DNA of 64,000 nt from Bradyrhizobium cytisi (GCF_008123515.1 NZ_VSSR01000042.1:1-64000); one strand, 5' to 3'; shown: positions 43,709 through 51,504, numbered from the stretch's first letter. Made by a program: numbers and translations. The notes: generated by a model from the letters alone, not told the origin.

Positions 43709-43834
43709 TCAACCGCGCAGGTAGGCCGAGAGAACAACGGCAACAATCACGATGGTGCCAAGAATGCCTAAAATGCCTTCGGCGCGAATTTGAGTACCAA
43801 GAAATTTAATGTCGAGTCGTTGGGGATGCCGCAT
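43709..43834 (-). CDS. Possible small membrane protein
   Basis: A 41-codon ORF (MRHPQRLDIKFLGTQIRAEG...) with one hydrophobic segment at about 20-37 (ILGILGTIVIVAVVLSAYL). Its stop nearly touches the start of the truncated integrase. A longer in-frame ATG at 43909 exists. No family is recognised; GC is lower than in the flanking core genes. Confidence 0.4.
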   Translation of the reverse strand: MRHPQRLDIKFLGTQIRAEGILGILGTIVIVAVVLSAYLRG

Positions 43835-44165
43835 TGCGTTTCCAATCTGAAGCCGTGAGGTGGTCGCGTTGATTGATCGCATCGCTCGGCCCGCGCACAA
43901 CTGCCCCAAATCAAAAAAACGCGAACGCGTATCCTTTCAAAGACTTAGCAAAATGCGGTTGCATGCGCGCTCTATGGCGAAAGAGCGCTGATGGCATTTC
44001 CGGACGCACACTATACGGCTAAGTGGTTGCTGGATCTGCGAAATCTTCGCGCAGGGCGGATCGCGAGTAGGCTAATCAGTCAAGGACTGTGACTGACACC
44101 ATTCGAACGATAAGCAAATCAATGACTTAAGTTGTTGCTCGCTCTCTAGCATAGAGCGCGCATGA
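43835..44165. other. Gap between the broken integrase block and the second integrase
   Basis: About 330 bases of lower GC content with no convincing gene. A short hairpin GCGCTCT-ATGGCGA-AAGAGCGC lies near 43969-43990. No copy of the tRNA-Pro 3' end is visible, so an internal attachment site between the two integrases cannot be shown. Confidence 0.45.
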
Positions 44166-45314
44166 CTAACTCGTCGTACGATAATTCACGTTTGTTGTGG
44201 ATCTGCTCGCTTGAGACTTGTCCCGATGGTCCTCTAGCTTCTTGATCGCATTCGCCGCCAGCACGCCGCGCCGTGCAAGATAGAGGTCAATCACCTTCTG
44301 CGCCTTGTCGACGCTCCAACATAGCGCCTCGGCTATCTCGGGCGCGGTCGCGCCTGCCTCGGCCAGTAGCGTCGCGGCCGTGCCACGGTTGTCATGGAAA
44401 TTGAGGTCGGAGGTTTTGACGCATTCGGCGCTGGCGGCGTTTGCCTTTCCGTTGATGTCGTCGACCTTGTCGCAGTCCTCGCGCCAGTGCTCGTTGAAAT
44501 ACCGCTTGGTGTAGGCCTTGCCCGTCGGCGTCAGCATCACCAGCGCGCCGGCCTTCGTTTCCTTGAGCGCGTCGAGATGCGCCTTCAGCTCGCGCGTCGC
44601 CGGGATCCAGAGCAGCTTGCCGGTCTTGGTCGAGCGGATCTGCACGCGCTGCCCGTCATAGCGTGTCCAGGGAAACTTGCGCACGTCGCTGGCGCGCATC
44701 GCGGTGTTGCGGACCATGATCATCGCCGTCGCCATGGCGGGCCGCGCCGTGCGGATGAACTGCTGCTGCAGCTCCTCCGGCCAGGTGAGCTCCGACCGGT
44801 TGCTCTTGTAGAGCCGCGCGAAGGTGTCGAGCGGATTGAACTTGATGACGGCCTTTTCCTTCGCGTAGGACAGCACGCGCGCCAGCGCCGCCACCAGATT
44901 GTCGGCTGATCGCGGCGAGCCCTTGCCGAGCTCGTTGTGCCAGGCGAGGGCGTCCTTGCGAAACTCCAGCGCATCATCGGCGTCGTTGAACGTGGCGGCG
45001 GGGCAGCTGCCCCAACGCGCTTCGATCCGCTTCAGCTTCCAGACATACTGCTTCCGGTGCTCTTCGCTGAGGCCGTCGAAATAAGCGGACTGGTCGAAGT
45101 GCCGGATGAGCTGCACCATGGTGTCTTCGCCCCTGGTGCGCATCTTCTTCTCGGCATCAGCGTAGCTCTCCGCGAGCCTCGCTTCATCGAGCGGCAGGCC
45201 TGTCGCGCGATGATAGAGGTGGACCTTGATCGATCCATCCTTCTGCCGCTTCTTGACGCGATGGATGCCCTTCAGCTTCAGCGGCTTGTCAGGCGGCTTG
45301 GGTCTTCCGCGCAT
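44166..45314 (-). CDS. Tyrosine recombinase (phage-type integrase)
   Basis: The 382-residue integrase keeps the full active-site set: Arg207 (RNTAMRASDVRKF), the His307-x-x-Arg310 box (LNFHDNRGTAATLLAEAG), Trp333 in the second His/Trp box (ALCWSVDKA) and Tyr345 (KVIDLYLARRG). A short basic N-terminus (RVKKRQKDGSIKVHLYHRAT) precedes the core-binding domain at about 62-160. It is transcribed leftwards towards the tRNA-Pro as expected for an integrase next to its att site. It overlaps the AlpA-like gene by 26 bases. Confidence 0.9.
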   Translation of the reverse strand: MRGRPKPPDKPLKLKGIHRVKKRQKDGSIKVHLYHRATGLPLDEARLAESYADAEKKMRTRGEDTMVQLIRHFDQSAYFDGLSEEHRKQYVWKLKRIEARWGSCPAATFNDADDALEFRKDALAWHNELGKGSPRSADNLVAALARVLSYAKEKAVIKFNPLDTFARLYKSNRSELTWPEELQQQFIRTARPAMATAMIMVRNTAMRASDVRKFPWTRYDGQRVQIRSTKTGKLLWIPATRELKAHLDALKETKAGALVMLTPTGKAYTKRYFNEHWREDCDKVDDINGKANAASAECVKTSDLNFHDNRGTAATLLAEAGATAPEIAEALCWSVDKAQKVIDLYLARRGVLAANAIKKLEDHRDKSQASRSTTNVNYRTTS

Positions 45315-45540
45315 TCTCGGCCTTCCAGCGCTGGTAGGGGGTCAGCTCGGCGGCGTAGTCTGTCACAAGGCCGGAGGCGCGGTCCAGAGCCGCGTCGAGG
45401 GCTTTCCGGTCCCATCGGTTGGTGCCCGGGATGGCCTTGGGGACGATTCCCTTTTGGAGCCAACTGTCGAACGCTGCCAGCGTGTTACAGCCGCAATAGG
45501 CTGCAGCCTCATCCTTGGTCAGGCAGCGCTTCTCGGTCAT
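45289..45540 (-). CDS. AlpA/excisionase-like helix-turn-helix protein
   Basis: The 83-residue protein begins MTEKRCLTKDEAAAYCGCNT, then FDSWLQKGIVPKAIPGTNRWDRKALDAAL, the pattern of MerR-like HTH_17/AlpA DNA-binding proteins. In mobile elements these act as excision directionality factors or activators of int. It overlaps int by 26 bases and the upstream gene by four, so all are in one leftward operon. Confidence 0.75.
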   Translation of the reverse strand: MTEKRCLTKDEAAAYCGCNTLAAFDSWLQKGIVPKAIPGTNRWDRKALDAALDRASGLVTDYAAELTPYQRWKAENARKTQAA

Positions 45541-45917
45541 GCGCCGGTGTCCGGGGCGCGCCAGCTGAGCGGCGCCTCGAGCGCAAGCATGGATAAAAGG
45601 CCGCTGCTCCCTGCAGATCCCGGGGCGGCCAGGACTGTTTCCGACGGAGGGGCTTGCGAGGCCTTGGCCGGAAGCAGGAGCGGCGGAGTTCCGGTCATGG
45701 CGTCGGAGACAGCGCTCTGCCGCGCTTCCAGCAGCGCGTCCTCGGCGAGCACGGCCACGTCGCCGTAGCGGAAGCCGCCGGCGGCGAGCAGGCGAATCGC
45801 CTCGCGCTCGGTCTCGGGAATGCCGACCTTGCGCAGATGTGCAGCCATGGCGACAACGATATCCCTGCCATTGGCAGGGCCGCGGCTAGCGAAGCTCGCG
45901 GGGCGAAGCAAGGTCAT
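45537..45917 (-). CDS. Element protein of unknown function
   Basis: The 126-residue product has a helical N-terminal half (MAAHLRKVGIPETEREAIRLLAAGGFRYGDVAVLAEDAL) and a Pro/Ala/Ser-rich C-terminus without recognised motifs. It overlaps both neighbours by four bases (ATGA), which supports translation within the int operon. Confidence 0.6.
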   Translation of the reverse strand: MTLLRPASFASRGPANGRDIVVAMAAHLRKVGIPETEREAIRLLAAGGFRYGDVAVLAEDALLEARQSAVSDAMTGTPPLLLPAKASQAPPSETVLAAPGSAGSSGLLSMLALEAPLSWRAPDTGA

Positions 45918-46429
45918 GCCACCACCTCAGCCATCTGCTTCTCCTGCCGCCGCTGCGCGACGATGCGCGCGGCGTCGGTGTGCTGCTTCAGCTGCGCTCC
46001 GGTCCAACCCATGCGAATGAGGTCAACATAGACGACGCCATCGGAGCGCGTGGTCTGCAGGACGAAGTCGTCGGCGAGCTGGTTGACGGCCGCGGGACCG
46101 TCGAGATCGGCGCGGCAGGGCGCGATGGCGGCCGGCGCCAGTCGCTCGGCGAGGTCGGCCTTGTTCTGCTCGGCACGGGCCTTGAGCGCGAGCTCGGCTT
46201 CGTAGGCGCTGCGCGCGGCGAGGCAGGAGTGGATCGAGGCGTTGCGCATCATGCGCCGGCCGGTCGCGTCCATCACGGGCAGGATGTGCCGCCCAGCCTT
46301 GGGATGCATCAGATCGAGGAATCGACGGATGTTCGGCAGGTAAGCGAGGCTGTGCAGCTTCAGCTGGTACTTGAAATCGCTCTCTGAAATGTCGGCTTTG
46401 GAAATGTCTTGGGCAGGCTGTCGCGGCAT
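45914..46429 (-). CDS. Element protein of unknown function, first gene of the int operon
   Basis: This 171-residue, mostly helical protein has no domain I recognise; phrases include YQLKLHSLAYLPNIRRFLDL and VVYVDLIRMGWTGAQLKQHT. A clear GGGAG ribosome binding site lies before ATG 46429. The operator copy at 46483-46498 is about 55 bases upstream, so this gene probably sits behind the repressor-controlled leftward promoter. Confidence 0.6.
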   Translation of the reverse strand: MPRQPAQDISKADISESDFKYQLKLHSLAYLPNIRRFLDLMHPKAGRHILPVMDATGRRMMRNASIHSCLAARSAYEAELALKARAEQNKADLAERLAPAAIAPCRADLDGPAAVNQLADDFVLQTTRSDGVVYVDLIRMGWTGAQLKQHTDAARIVAQRRQEKQMAEVVA

Positions 46430-46482
46430 GTCCGTCTCCCGTTGCGAAGCGGGAGGGAATATCGATATCTACACGAAAGATG

Positions 46483-46498
46483 TCAACACGAATTATGT
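46483..46498. promoter_or_regulatory. Candidate repressor operator before the int operon
   Basis: TCAACACGAATTATGT differs at only two of 16 positions from TCAACATGAATCATGT at 47423-47438 in the repressor control region. A second partial ACACGAA occurs ten bases earlier, at 46471. The spacing to ATG 46429 fits a promoter-overlapping operator. Confidence 0.6.
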
Positions 46499-46705
46499 TT
46501 GAGTGTGGCTGACCATCCAAACCAGATAGAGGATGCCGGCGCCGAGGCCGACTACGACCAGCTTGAAAAACAGCGTGAAGGCGCGGCTTGTCGTCCGGTC
46601 GATCGCCTGCATGGCGGGCACGGGCAAGACCCAGCCCAGCACGATCCGGGCCGCCGCAAAGACGATCCCGCCGCCGATCGCGATCACTAGGATCACCGCA
46701 AGCAT
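46493..46705 (-). CDS. Small two-span membrane protein
   Basis: The 70-residue product has hydrophobic segments at about 2-27 (LAVILVIAIGGGIVFAAARIVLG) and 45-66 (ALTLFFKLVVVGLGAGILYLV). Its ATG shares a base with the repressor stop (TGATG), so it is co-expressed with the repressor in the lysogen. This position and shape suggest a lysogenic conversion or superinfection-exclusion role, by inference only. Confidence 0.6.
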   Translation of the reverse strand: MLAVILVIAIGGGIVFAAARIVLGWVLPVPAMQAIDRTTSRAFTLFFKLVVVGLGAGILYLVWMVSHTQT

Positions 46706-47376
46706 CAGGCCTTCTCCTTCAGCGCGCGCTGCATCAGCCGTCGCTTGCCGGCAGCATCAAGGCTCCTCCACTTGCCGCGGCGCACGACCGAATGCACTTC
46801 GGTGGCGCTCTGGATCTTCACATTGCGCATCGGCGGGGCGTTGAAGCTCTCGAGGTCGAACTGGCCTTTGCGGGCGCCGGCCACGATCCGCTTCAGATAG
46901 CGGCTGCCGTCCGACGTCGTCACCAGCGTCTCGAAGTTGAGCAGCTCGAACGGCGGCTGCTCGCGCTTGACCACGATGATGATATCGCCGTCGTCGTAGC
47001 GCGGGAACATGGAATCGCCCGCCACCCGATAGGCTGCGGCGTTGTCCGGCAGCTGGTAGGGCACCTCGATCTCCTCGATCCCATCGGGCCCGGTGTTTTC
47101 GGCGCTGGTGTCGACCACGCCGCCGGCGCCGACCAGGCCCTCGACGATCACGACGTTGCGGCGCGCCTGCGATCCCTCCTCGGTCAGCAGCCAGCTGGCC
47201 GTGACCTTGAATGCCCTGGCGTACCTCTCGGCGACATCCACAGAAAATTCATTCTGCCCGTTTTCGTGCGCGGCATAGGTCGACGTCGGCCAGCGAAATT
47301 TCTTCGCAGCCGCCATTGCCGAGCCATATCCGGCCTTTTTCCGCGCCGCGCGCAGGCGCTCACCCATGGTCTCCAT
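46705..47376 (-). CDS. CI-like phage repressor with S24 peptidase domain
   Basis: The 223-residue protein has an N-terminal helix-turn-helix (GERLRAARKKAGYGSAMAAA, STYAAHENGQNEFSVDVAERYARAF) and a C-terminal LexA/S24 domain. Ser122 (YRVAGDSMFPRYDDGD) and Lys162 (GSRYLKRIVAG) form the expected catalytic dyad, and a Val-Gly-Ala-Gly stretch at 82-85 may be the self-cleavage region. RecA-driven cleavage would induce the element after DNA damage. ATG 47376 is used; ATG 47367 is also possible. The ORF continues upstream through the operator region without coding features. Confidence 0.88.
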   Translation of the reverse strand: METMGERLRAARKKAGYGSAMAAAKKFRWPTSTYAAHENGQNEFSVDVAERYARAFKVTASWLLTEEGSQARRNVVIVEGLVGAGGVVDTSAENTGPDGIEEIEVPYQLPDNAAAYRVAGDSMFPRYDDGDIIIVVKREQPPFELLNFETLVTTSDGSRYLKRIVAGARKGQFDLESFNAPPMRNVKIQSATEVHSVVRRGKWRSLDAAGKRRLMQRALKEKA

Positions 47377-47394
47377 GGGGCCATAATCACAAAT

Positions 47395-47438
47395 CGTGTT
47401 GACACAAGTCATGTTGACCTCATCAACATGAATCATGT
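47395..47438. promoter_or_regulatory. Operator region between the CI-like and Cro-like genes
   Basis: Three related sites lie in 44 bases: CGTGTTGACA at 47395-47404; a 19-base palindrome ATGTTGA-CCTCA-TCAACAT at 47411-47429; and TCAACATGAATCATGT at 47423-47438, which overlaps the palindrome. CGTGTTGACA is the reverse complement of TGTCAACACG at 46481-46490. This is the expected layout of a divergent lysogeny switch. Confidence 0.65.
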
Positions 47439-47449
47439 AATTCGGCGTC

Positions 47450-47734
47450 ATGGCACACGCTGATTCGCGCAGCACAGGTTCGGGAAATGCCCCGTCAGAC
47501 AAGACGGTCTCCGACGTGTTCGCCGTGTTCGGCGGTCCGGCCGCCTTCGCGCGCACCTTCGGCCTGAAGAATCCGTCGACGGCTTCGGAGATGAAGCGGC
47601 GCGAGAGCATCTCGGTCGGCCTGTGGCCGGCGATCGTGGCCGAGGGTGCGGTCCTTAATGTCGAGTGGCTGACCTACGAATGTCTCACGCTGATGCACGC
47701 TAAAACCTCACAGCTGGCTGGAGAAGCCCGATGA
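47450..47734 (+). CDS. Cro-like / YdaS-like DNA-binding protein
   Basis: The 94-residue protein opposite the repressor contains a helix-turn-helix like pattern (DVFAVFGGPAAFARTFGLKN, PSTASEMKRRESISVGLWPA). The start ATG lies 12 bases after the last operator half. Position and size suit an early lytic Cro analogue. The last four bases overlap the next gene. Confidence 0.7.
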   Translation: MAHADSRSTGSGNAPSDKTVSDVFAVFGGPAAFARTFGLKNPSTASEMKRRESISVGLWPAIVAEGAVLNVEWLTYECLTLMHAKTSQLAGEAR

Positions 47735-48144
47735 GCCGCAGCATGCGCAAAGGGGCGAAAAACGCCAAATTGGCCGCCTTCCAGATCCGGAAGGAGAGCT
47801 TCCGCGCCGGGAATCAGATTTCCCCAGTCATGCAAAAAGTGAAGAGCTTGCTGCCGGCCGGTACCGCCGCGAAAACGCTGGCGTTTTTGCTCGATGAGCA
47901 GGTCAACGCCTGCGAAAAGCTGCTCTGTGGCGCGCGGGCCGAGAATGCCGAGATCCTGGCCAAGCTGCTCTGCCTGAAAGAGCACGACATTGGCCGCCAG
48001 GTGCTGCTCACCCTCGGTGAGGGCCGGAACGTCGATTACATCGAAGAGGTTCGCCGCCGCGCGTCGCTCAAGGCGATGAAGCGCAACCTCGACGAAGCCA
48101 GCCAGCTCTATGCGAAGGCCCTGCAAGCGGAGATCTCAGGCTGA
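47731..48144 (+). CDS. Early element protein of unknown function
   Basis: The 137-residue, Lys/Arg-rich protein (MSRSMRKGAKNAKLAAFQIR...) is helical, with AGTAAKTLAFLLDEQVNACEKLL and EVRRRASLKAMKRNLDEASQ. It has no recognised domain. It overlaps the Cro-like gene (ATGA) and is likely co-expressed from the early rightward promoter. Confidence 0.6.
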   Translation: MSRSMRKGAKNAKLAAFQIRKESFRAGNQISPVMQKVKSLLPAGTAAKTLAFLLDEQVNACEKLLCGARAENAEILAKLLCLKEHDIGRQVLLTLGEGRNVDYIEEVRRRASLKAMKRNLDEASQLYAKALQAEISG

Positions 48145-48269
48145 TGGCGCGCACAACCGACATCCGCGAAGGGCCGATCATCTAGCCCCTCGCACGACCC
48201 AGTAACCCACAAGCGTTTCGAGCCCAACCGCCGCAGGACATGGTCCTGCGAACGAGGAGACATGTCTTC

Positions 48270-48587
48270 ATGATTGCCGCGAAGATCCTGATCTCGATCG
48301 CATTGGTTTTCATCGCGCTCAGTCTTGCATGCGCGATGACGCTTGGCCGGCGGCAGCGACACCCGTCGGCCAAGCCCTCCTTCGGATACACGCGCGAACA
48401 GCTCGTTGCGCTGACCTCGCGTGCGCACGTCCGGGCCGCTGCAGATCCGATGGATCTTCGGCGGCCTCTTTCATTCAGCTCCGCGCGGTCGCCCTCCGCC
48501 GGCGAGGCGGACGGCGGGGGCCTGGTGCAGCCGGGGCTATCCGCCGTCCGCAGTTTCTCCGTGATCAGGGGAGGGCGCGATGGCTGA
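48270..48587 (+). CDS. Small protein with an N-terminal membrane segment
   Basis: From ATG 48270 the 105-residue product begins with a hydrophobic segment (MIAAKILISIALVFIALSLA) followed by a basic hydrophilic tail. GAGGAG lies 11 bases before the ATG; an in-frame ATG at 48240 is an alternative. The end overlaps the next gene by eight bases. No family is recognised. Between 48145 and 48269 only a 13-codon ORF starting at 48144 is seen. Confidence 0.45.
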   Translation: MIAAKILISIALVFIALSLACAMTLGRRQRHPSAKPSFGYTREQLVALTSRAHVRAAADPMDLRRPLSFSSARSPSAGEADGGGLVQPGLSAVRSFSVIRGGRDG

Positions 48588-48939
48588 CCAGCTGCCGTTC
48601 TCCTCGCGCCAGGTGGCGAACATGCTGGCGGTGCGCGCCGTCAAGCATGCCTCCGAGTTTCTTGGGGGGAAGTTCGGGCTGACTCTGCTCGGCATGCACG
48701 CCGAACAGCTGCAGCTCGACCTGCTGATGAGCGATCCGCTGGCCAATGGCCTGCTCAATCCGGTGCGGCTGCTCAATCTGGCCATATTGTCGACGGCGCG
48801 TCTCACCGCAGAGGTGGCGGCTGGTGAGATCGAAACTGCCGCGCGGCTTGATCGCTGGATGCATGTCATCGGCTCGTTGGCCGAACTCGTCCAGCACGAG
48901 CGCGCCCGGTTCGCGCGAGAGCATGGAGCCGCCGCATGA
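48580..48939 (+). CDS. Early element protein of unknown function
   Basis: The 119-residue helical protein (MADQLPFSSRQVANMLAVRA...) shows the phrase LGMHAEQLQLDLLMSDPLAN and ends ELVQHERARFAREHG. GGGAGGG lies just before the ATG, and it overlaps the next gene by four bases. I do not recognise a family. Confidence 0.6.
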   Translation: MADQLPFSSRQVANMLAVRAVKHASEFLGGKFGLTLLGMHAEQLQLDLLMSDPLANGLLNPVRLLNLAILSTARLTAEVAAGEIETAARLDRWMHVIGSLAELVQHERARFAREHGAAA

Positions 48940-49271
48940 GGCCGCTGTCTCAAACGCTCACGGAGCTGATCGGCTTCACCGAAGAGATGCTGACCAAGCC
49001 CGCGCGGCACCATGGCTTGGCGGCCGAAACGCGATTTCCCTTGCTCGCCCAGGAGATCCGCGATGCCGACAAACGGCCGTCGGAAGGCATCCGGGCGACG
49101 TCCAGCGGCATCGCGATCGTCGCGTGCCCCGAGGCCTATTTCGCCGGCGAGATGGACCCGACGTCGCGCTGGCTGGCCGCGATCGGCGGCCTGCTGCCAC
49201 TGCTGCGCGGCGAGGCCTGGCAGGCGCTGCGGAATGAGAAGGAAGCGGCCGGGGAGGGGTATCGGCGATGA
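48936..49271 (+). CDS. Early element protein of unknown function
   Basis: The 111-residue protein (MRPLSQTLTELIGFTEEMLT...) has no recognised domain. It overlaps both neighbours by four bases (ATGA at each end), which supports translation in an operon. Confidence 0.55.
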   Translation: MRPLSQTLTELIGFTEEMLTKPARHHGLAAETRFPLLAQEIRDADKRPSEGIRATSSGIAIVACPEAYFAGEMDPTSRWLAAIGGLLPLLRGEAWQALRNEKEAAGEGYRR

Positions 49272-49912
49272 GCCAATTGCGCCCCATCAAGCCGATGACA
49301 GCCCCGGATTTGAAGCCCGCGACCGAGTTCGGGCCGAAGCCGCGGGCCATTTGGGTGACACCCACCAGCCTTATGGTCGACGGCACCTATCAGCGCGATC
49401 TTTCCGAGCGGTCGATCCGATTGATCCGGCGCACCATCGAAACCTTCCGCTGGAATCGCTACAAGCCGCCGATCGCGGTGCAGATGGGGCCGGCCACGTT
49501 GCACGTGATCGACGGCCAGCACACCGCCATCATCGCTGCAACGCTGAAAATCCCTGAGATCCTGATCGTGGTCGTCGGCGCCGACACCGTCGATGAGCGA
49601 GCGCGGGCTTTTGTCGGTCACAACTCCGACCGCATCAAGGTGACGCCGTTTGACATCTATCGCGCGCTGCTGGCCTCCGGCGATCCCGACGCCGTTGACG
49701 TCGACAACGTCTGTAAGCGCGCCGGCGTCCGCATCCGCGATATCTCGCCGTCGTCAGCGATCGCTGAAGGCGATACGGCCGCGCTCGGCCTGGTCAGGGG
49801 CCTGGTCAAGCGTCGCGGCGTGGTGCTCGCGCGCAAGGTTTTGCAATGCCTGGTCAAGGCCAAGCGGGCGCCGATCACGGGGGCGGAGATCCGATCGACG
49901 ACAGGGGCGTGA
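49268..49912 (+). CDS. ParB-like nuclease-domain protein
   Basis: The 214-residue protein has a ParB N-terminal-like domain at about 25-125. The phrase MVDGTYQRDLSERSIRLIRR leads to LHVIDGQHTAIIAATL, the DGxHR/Q-type box of ParB superfamily CTPases or nucleases, then ERARAFVGHNSDRIKVTPF. It resembles proteins listed under DUF6551, from memory. In phages such proteins appear in early regions, sometimes beside methyltransferases. It overlaps the next gene by four bases. Confidence 0.7.
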   Translation: MSQLRPIKPMTAPDLKPATEFGPKPRAIWVTPTSLMVDGTYQRDLSERSIRLIRRTIETFRWNRYKPPIAVQMGPATLHVIDGQHTAIIAATLKIPEILIVVVGADTVDERARAFVGHNSDRIKVTPFDIYRALLASGDPDAVDVDNVCKRAGVRIRDISPSSAIAEGDTAALGLVRGLVKRRGVVLARKVLQCLVKAKRAPITGAEIRSTTGA

Positions 49913-50415
49913 TCCACGGCGCGCGCTCGATCATGTCCGGCCGGGTCGAGCCCGACGACAGTTTGGATTATTTCCCGACGCCGCCCTGGGCGACGCGCGC
50001 GCTGTTCGAGCACGTGTTCGACCACCTTAAGATCGACGCGCAGCGCTATAGCGCGCGCGAGCCCGCCTGCGGCGAGGGCCACATCGCCGAGGTGCTCGAA
50101 GAGTACTGCGCCGAGGTCTTTGCCGGCGACATCTTCGACTACGGCTATGGCGAGGTTGGCGACTTCCTCAACGAGCACACCAGCCAGACCGCCGATCTCT
50201 TCATCACCAATCCGCCGTTCGACGAGAAGGCCGAAGCGTTCCTGACGCGCATGCTGGAGACCACTGATGCAGTCGACGCATTTGCAGGTGCCGCTGAAGA
50301 ACCTTCGTCCAGGTCACGAGGCGCCGAACCATCCCGGCAACGCCCGCGTCACCGGCCGCGAGGACGGCATTGCCGAGCTTGCTGCGCATATCCACGCCCG
50401 CGGCAAGATCGATGA
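49909..50415 (+). pseudogene. N6-adenine-type DNA methyltransferase, truncated
   Basis: From a GTG at 49909 (or ATG 49933) the product has DYFPTPPWATRALFEHV, a SAM-binding EPACGEGHIAEVL and a catalytic FITNPPFDEKAEAF (NPPF, motif IV). Intact relatives continue for over 100 residues. Here similarity ends near 50265, where the ParB-like gene starts in another frame; the remaining codons to 50415 (Arg/Pro-rich) are shadow sequence. It is most likely the remains of a methyltransferase cut by deletion. A functional truncated or chimeric product cannot be excluded. Confidence 0.65.
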
Positions 50416-50950
50416 CTTGCTCGTCTATGACGACGGCGTGCCGCACACCTATTTTGTCGCCAATGGCAACCGTTCGCTGGCCGCGCTGCGAATGATCTAT
50501 GGCGAGGAATCGTCGGAGCCTGTCGACTGCAAGTTGACAACGGCCGAGCGGGCGTTCGAGGATTCGCTGGCGGTCTCGGTCACCGCCAAGAAATTCCACC
50601 CCGTCGACGAATTCGAGGCCTATGCCAGGCTCAAGACCGAGCACGGCAAGACCGAAGAGGAGATTGCCAAGCAGTATGGCATGACCACCCGCGAGGTGCT
50701 CCAAGCCCTGGCGCTCGGCGGCAGCCTGTCGCCGCATGTGCGAGATCTGTGGCGGCAGGGCCGGATCGAGACGGAAGTCGTGCACGCGTTGCCGATGGTC
50801 GGCCAGCACGACGCTCAGGACAGGCTGCTGAAGAAGCTCTCACCAGAGGGCAGGTATGACCGCCTCGTCGTGACGTCGACGGTCGAGGATGCCTCGAAGG
50901 TGTTTCGATCCAAGATCGCGGCTGCGGCATCGAAACTGGCGCGGCGCTGA
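50267..50950 (+). CDS. ParB-family protein
   Basis: The 227-residue protein starts LQVPLKNLRPGHEAPNHPGN and has the ParB box near residues 60-70 (YFVANGNRSLAALRMIY), then FHPVDEFEAYARLKTEHGKT and EEEIAKQYGMTTREVLQALA, the ParB helix-turn-helix. SPHVRDLWRQGRIE continues the pattern. Phage copies may act in early gene control or DNA handling, not necessarily partition; no ParA is nearby. Its start lies inside the methyltransferase remnant. Confidence 0.75.
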   Translation: MQSTHLQVPLKNLRPGHEAPNHPGNARVTGREDGIAELAAHIHARGKIDDLLVYDDGVPHTYFVANGNRSLAALRMIYGEESSEPVDCKLTTAERAFEDSLAVSVTAKKFHPVDEFEAYARLKTEHGKTEEEIAKQYGMTTREVLQALALGGSLSPHVRDLWRQGRIETEVVHALPMVGQHDAQDRLLKKLSPEGRYDRLVVTSTVEDASKVFRSKIAAAASKLARR

Positions 50951-51504
50951 TGCTCTCGATCAAGTACGATCTGTCGAACCTGAAGCACATCAGCAACGCG
51001 CTGCATGCTGCCGGCGAGCAGATGCCGCTGGTGCTCAACCGGGCCATCAACCACACCGGCGACAAGGCGTTGACGCAGATGCGCAACGTACTCGTCGGCC
51101 AGACCGGCCTGAAGCGCCGCACGTTGGTGCGGGCTGTGAAGGGAACCAAGGCCTTCGGCGCCGGCGCCTATGTGATCCGCAGCAAGGGCGGCAATGTCCG
51201 TCTCAAGTTCTTCGCTGCGCGTGAGACCCGCAAGGGTGTGTCCGCTGCCCCGTGGAACAGCCGGCGTATTTATACCGGGTCGTTCATGAAGGGCGGCCGC
51301 TTCCCCAATCGTGTCGCTCTCAATCTCGGCGGCGCCGTGCTCAAGCGCGTCGGCAAGAGCCGCCATCCGCTCGAGACCATCCGCTCCGGCCTGTTCATCC
51401 CGGAGGAGATGGTGAAGGGGCAGTCGGAAGCCGCCTTCTTCGCCGTCATCGACCGCGACCTGCCGGGACGTATTGCCCATGAGCTCTATCGCGTCCTCGG
51501 CTGA
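50950..51504 (+). CDS. Prophage minor tail protein Z (GPZ)-like
   Basis: The 184-residue protein resembles GPZ-type tail completion proteins: LVLNRAINHTGDKALTQMRN, GQTGLKRRTLVRAVKGTKAF and RLKFFAARETRKGVSAAPW. GpZ in lambda acts at the end of tail assembly. It is unusual to find it before the terminase and not in the tail block. It starts in the stop codon region of the ParB gene (one-base overlap). Confidence 0.6.
   Translation: MLSIKYDLSNLKHISNALHAAGEQMPLVLNRAINHTGDKALTQMRNVLVGQTGLKRRTLVRAVKGTKAFGAGAYVIRSKGGNVRLKFFAARETRKGVSAAPWNSRRIYTGSFMKGGRFPNRVALNLGGAVLKRVGKSRHPLETIRSGLFIPEEMVKGQSEAAFFAVIDRDLPGRIAHELYRVLG

Noticed and set aside
44090..44165. Internal attachment site between the two integrases
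   Set aside because: No repeat of the tRNA-Pro 3' end could be found by eye there.
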